Assembly (NCBI RefSeq): GCF_900167435.1
Contig: NZ_FUWS01000010.1
Coordinates: 62,001-126,000 of the forward strand
Direction of reading: 5' to 3'
Length of the DNA: 64,000 bases
Origin: Marinactinospora thermotolerans DSM 45154
GTDB taxonomy: Bacteria > Actinomycetota > Actinomycetes > Streptosporangiales > Streptosporangiaceae
Part shown: positions 60,940 to 64,000 of the stretch, one piece after another
Layout of the letters: each line of letters opens with the position of its first letter
Numbering within the stretch: the stretch's first letter is position 1
The notes under the pieces: model-generated
Databases searched by the model: none
Told to the model about the DNA's origin: nothing
Seen by the model: the letters and a program-made list of their open reading frames with translations, nothing else
Translations under genes and position numbers: made by a program

Positions 60940-62657
60940 TCCGTCCCCTCCTCGGCCGCTTCGGCGCCGTCCTTGCGTTTCTTGGGGAAGAGTCCTTCGG
61001 GGCGGCCCCTGCCGTCCCAGTTCAGCAGGTTCACCCGTTTCGCCGATCCCGACGGTTTCTCACCGGATTGGCGGACACGCAGCGCGTGGAAGTTCTCCAC
61101 CGTCGCCGGACGCGCACGCCCCGACGCTTCTCCCCACGGCGCCGCGCCGCCCATTCCCCCCGTTCCTGGGCCTCCCTCGAAGTCCAGGCTGCACCCGACC
61201 TCCTCGATCACCCCGCGATCCGCCTCGTCCACCCCGTAGGCCGTCGGAATCACATACCGCTCGTCGTACTTGGCCACCGCCAACAGCCGGTACATCGCCT
61301 CGATCTCGGCGGTCCGCATCCCCACCGCCTCCGCGATCCCCTCGTCCACCGGCTCCCCGAGGTTCACCCGCCGCATGTGCGACCGCATCGCCGCCAACCG
61401 CCGCAACGCGCCCACCACCGGCTCCACGTCCCCCGCCGTGAACAGCTCGGCCAGGTACTCCACCGGGATCCGCAACGCCTCGATCGCCCCGAACAGGTTT
61501 CCGGCCGCCTCCCCGTCGTGGCCGGTCTCCACCAGCGCGTCCACCACCGGTGACAACGGCGGCACGTACCACACCATCGGCAACGTCCGATACTCCGGGT
61601 GCAACGGCAGCGCCACCCGGTACCGCGCCGCCAACGTGTACACCGGTGAGCGCCGCGCCGACTCCACCCACCGCTCCGCGATCCCGTCCCGCCGCGCCGC
61701 CGCGCGCACCCCCTCGTCCTCTGGGTCCAACATCACGTCCAGCTGCGCCGGGTACAGATCCCGCTCGTCGGCCACCGCCGCGGCCTGTCCGACCCGCTCG
61801 GCGTCATAGAGCACCACGCCCAAATACCGCAGCCGGCCCACGCACGTCTCCGAGCAGACCGTGGGCAGCCCCACCTCCACCCGCGGATAACACAACGTGC
61901 ACTTCTCGGCCTTGCCGGTCTTGTGGTTGAAGTACACCTTCTTGTACGGACAGCCCGTCACGCACATCCGCCACCCTCGGCACCGGTCCTGATCGACTAG
62001 GACGATGCCGTCCTCGCTGCGCTTGTACAGCGCCCCACTGGGACACGAGGCCACACACGACGGATTCAGGCAGTGCTCACAGATCCGCGGCAGGTAGAAC
62101 ATGAAGGACTCCTCGAAGGAGAACCGCACCTTCTCCCCCAACCGCCGCGCCAACGGGTCCCCGCCCGCCACCTCCGGCCCACCGCCGAGGTTGTCGTCCC
62201 AGTTGGCGCTCCACTCGATGTTCATCGGCTCGCCGCTGATCAACGACCGCGGCCGGGCCACCGGCATGTCATCGCCCAACGGTGCCACGATCAGGTTCTC
62301 GTAGTCGTAGGTCCACGGCTCGTAGTAGTCCTGAATCGACGGCATCAACGGATTGGCGAAGATCGTGGCCAGCTTGTGCAACCGGCCCCCCGCTCTGGGC
62401 ACCAGTCGGCCCGATCCCGTGCGCCGCCACCCGCCCCGCCACCGCTCCTGGTCCTCGTACTGGCGCGGATAGCCCTGCCCGGGCCGGGTCTCCACGTTGT
62501 TGAACCACACGTACTCCACACCACTGCGGTTGGTCCACGCCTGCTTGCACGTCACCGAACACGTGTGGCACCCGATGCACTTGTCCAGATTCATCACCAT
62601 CGCGACCTGGGCCATCACCCGCCCGATCGGCCGCCCCGCGCCATCGCGAATCTCCAT
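60936..62657 (-). CDS. narH: respiratory nitrate reductase beta subunit
   Basis: 573 residues, electron-transfer subunit with four iron-sulphur clusters. Cys clusters: CIGCHTCSVTC, CEHCLNPSCVASC, CRGWRMCVTGC and CTLCYPRVEVGLPTVC with SETC. The Trp in CRGWRMC is the residue that makes one centre a 3Fe-4S cluster in NarH. ATG 62657 gives a 14-residue extension before the usual MAQVAMVMNLDKC start (ATG 62615); GAGGAG near 62657 supports the longer form. It lies 146 bases after narG; its stop overlaps the presumed narJ start. Confidence 0.96.
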   Translation of the reverse strand: MEIRDGAGRPIGRVMAQVAMVMNLDKCIGCHTCSVTCKQAWTNRSGVEYVWFNNVETRPGQGYPRQYEDQERWRGGWRRTGSGRLVPRAGGRLHKLATIFANPLMPSIQDYYEPWTYDYENLIVAPLGDDMPVARPRSLISGEPMNIEWSANWDDNLGGGPEVAGGDPLARRLGEKVRFSFEESFMFYLPRICEHCLNPSCVASCPSGALYKRSEDGIVLVDQDRCRGWRMCVTGCPYKKVYFNHKTGKAEKCTLCYPRVEVGLPTVCSETCVGRLRYLGVVLYDAERVGQAAAVADERDLYPAQLDVMLDPEDEGVRAAARRDGIAERWVESARRSPVYTLAARYRVALPLHPEYRTLPMVWYVPPLSPVVDALVETGHDGEAAGNLFGAIEALRIPVEYLAELFTAGDVEPVVGALRRLAAMRSHMRRVNLGEPVDEGIAEAVGMRTAEIEAMYRLLAVAKYDERYVIPTAYGVDEADRGVIEEVGCSLDFEGGPGTGGMGGAAPWGEASGRARPATVENFHALRVRQSGEKPSGSAKRVNLLNWDGRGRPEGLFPKKRKDGAEAAEEGTE

Positions 62658-62803
62658 CGTCTCCTCACCTCGTCAGCTCGTTCGTGGTCGGCCGGCATCC
62701 CGCCACACGGCCGTGCCGTGGATCGGCGACACACCGACCGCGTGTCACCGTCGCGCCCCGTGTCCTCTTTCCGACCGCCGCTCTGGTCTGCTCCGGACCG
62801 GCG

Positions 62804-64000
62804 TCAGTACCTCACCTCGGCGACCCGCTTACGCACGACCGTCACTTCGTCGCGCTGGTTGCCGGTGGGGCCGATGTAGTTGAACCCGTAGGCGAACTGG
62901 GCGTAGCCGCCGATGAGATGGGTCGGTTTGACGAGGAGGCGGGTGAGGGAGTTGTGGATGCCGCCGCGCCGGCCGGTCGTCTCGGTCTTCGGCACCGCGA
63001 CCAGCCGTTCCTGGGCGTGGTACATGTAGACGGTTCCGGCGGGCATGCGGTGGGAGACCACGAGACGGGCCGCGACCACCCCGTTGCGGTTGACCGCCTC
63101 GACCCAGTCGTTGTCACGGGCCCCGATCACCTCGGCGTCGGCCGGGCTCATCCAGATCGTCGGCCCGCCCCGTGACAACGTCAGCATCAACAGGTTGTCC
63201 TGGTACTCCGAATGGATCGACCACTTCGAATGCGGGGTCAGGTAGCGCACCGTCACCTCGCGCTGCCCCCGCGGCCCCAGCTCCGGCTCCCCGAACAGCC
63301 GGTGGGCGTCCAACGGCGGCCGGTACACCGGCAGCACCTCACCGAACTCGCGCATCCACTCGTGGTCCAGGTAGAAGTGCTGGCGTCCGGTCAGGGTGTG
63401 CCACGGCTTGTCGTGCTCGACGTTGATGGTGAACGGCGCGTATCGCCGATCCACCGCCTCCTTGCCCGACCACTCCGGACTGGCCCCCACCGGCGTGGGC
63501 CGGGTCCGGGTGTCGGCGAACACCACCCTCCGCTCCCGTCCGCCCTCGATCAACTCCGACAGGTCGGTCCCGGTGCGCTCGGCCAGCCGCTCGAACCCCT
63601 GCGACGCCAGCCGGCCGTTGCTCGTCCCCGACAACGCCAGGATCATTTCGCACACCTTGACGTCGGTGTCCAGCAGCGGGCGCCCATCGGCGACACCACC
63701 GCTGACGACGCCGTTGCGCTGCCCCAGCCAGGCGATCTCCTTGTCGGGGGTGAACGACACCCCCTTCACCGGGAGCCCCTTGGTCTCGGCCAATGGGCCG
63801 ACGGCCGCCATCTTCTCCGCGACGGCCGGGTAGTCGCGCTCGACCGGGATCAGGTCGGGCATGGTCCGGCCGGGAACGGGGATCTGCCCGTCCCGTTTCC
63901 AGTCGGGGGCGGTTCCGCCGGGTTGGGCCAGCTCGCCCGGGGTGTCGTGCTGGGGCGGCACCGCCACCACATCGGTCACCACGCCCAGATGCCGCTCCGC
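62804..64000 (-). CDS. narG: respiratory nitrate reductase alpha subunit, C-terminal part
   Basis: About 398 C-terminal residues of the molybdopterin catalytic subunit; the 5' two thirds lie beyond the window end. Recognisable blocks: GRQHFYLDHEWMREFGE, LTPHSKWSIHSEYQDN, GGPTIWMSPADAEVIGARDNDWVE, MYHAQERLVAVP and IGGYAQFAYGFNYIGPTGNQRDE. It reduces nitrate to nitrite at the cytoplasmic face with electrons from NarI via NarH. First of narGHJI in this window. Confidence 0.96.
   Translation of the reverse strand, partial: AERHLGVVTDVVAVPPQHDTPGELAQPGGTAPDWKRDGQIPVPGRTMPDLIPVERDYPAVAEKMAAVGPLAETKGLPVKGVSFTPDKEIAWLGQRNGVVSGGVADGRPLLDTDVKVCEMILALSGTSNGRLASQGFERLAERTGTDLSELIEGGRERRVVFADTRTRPTPVGASPEWSGKEAVDRRYAPFTINVEHDKPWHTLTGRQHFYLDHEWMREFGEVLPVYRPPLDAHRLFGEPELGPRGQREVTVRYLTPHSKWSIHSEYQDNLLMLTLSRGGPTIWMSPADAEVIGARDNDWVEAVNRNGVVAARLVVSHRMPAGTVYMYHAQERLVAVPKTETTGRRGGIHNSLTRLLVKPTHLIGGYAQFAYGFNYIGPTGNQRDEVTVVRKRVAEVRY

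Noticed and set aside
1-64000. CRISPR arrays, insertion sequences, rRNA genes
   Set aside because: No regularly spaced repeats, transposase motifs or rRNA-like segments were seen anywhere in the window.

Overview
The window is very GC-rich, densely coded DNA with frequent GTG/TTG starts, leaderless-looking starts and translationally coupled operons. It also carries an SsgB-type sporulation regulator, a SARP regulator and many TetR/GntR/IclR regulators. This indicates a chromosome of a sporulating actinomycete. A Nocardiopsaceae-like member (Nocardiopsis, Streptomonospora, Marinactinospora and relatives) is my inference, not something the sequence proves.

Layout. 0.2-13.7 kb is mostly housekeeping: an Ap4A phosphorylase-type HIT protein, TerC, a DUF885 protein, a cyclase-family hydrolase, thrS, two FAD oxidoreductases, ssgB, a class IV aminotransferase, a lone roadblock protein, and tRNAs (Val-CAC; then Gly-GCC, Gly-GCC, Cys-GCA, Val-GAC in one array). 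14.3-22.2 kb is a complete class II lanthipeptide cluster of the cinnamycin/duramycin family: precursor, LanM, DurN-like lysinoalanine protein, CinX-like hydroxylase, a two-gene ABC exporter and a SARP activator with a three-heptad site in front of the operon. 22.6-31.9 kb holds DedA, an SLC13/MatC-type permease, a TetR/acyl-CoA dehydrogenase pair, an FKBP, manA and a gluconate uptake/kinase locus with two matching GntR operators.

31.9-39.6 kb holds IclR and a minus-strand operon ureAB-ureC-amidohydrolase-MHS transporter with a divergent PucR regulator. The urease lacks the catalytic flap cysteine and no accessory genes are present in the window. 39.7-45.1 kb holds a TetR/DHA2 efflux pair, a GntR regulator, selD and moeA. 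45.2-50.2 kb begins with a second Gly-Cys-Val tRNA array under a near-copy of the first array's promoter. Two gene-free stretches of about 1 kb flank a NUDIX gene, then come a TetR gene, an internally deleted MFS gene and an NmrA-type reductase: this looks like a decayed region.

50.4-54.7 kb is an unusual three-gene operon: an AMP-forming ligase, a cucumopine-synthase/DUF3830-like protein and a PLP decarboxylase. I read it as an undescribed small-molecule pathway. 55-59.2 kb holds a TetR gene, a membrane-anchored serine hydrolase and a phytoene-desaturase-like oxidoreductase. 59.5-64 kb is the respiratory nitrate reductase operon narGHJI (narG cut by the window end), in which narJ appears frameshifted at its very start. 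moeA (molybdenum cofactor) could serve this enzyme; selD points to selenium use, but its partners are not in the window.
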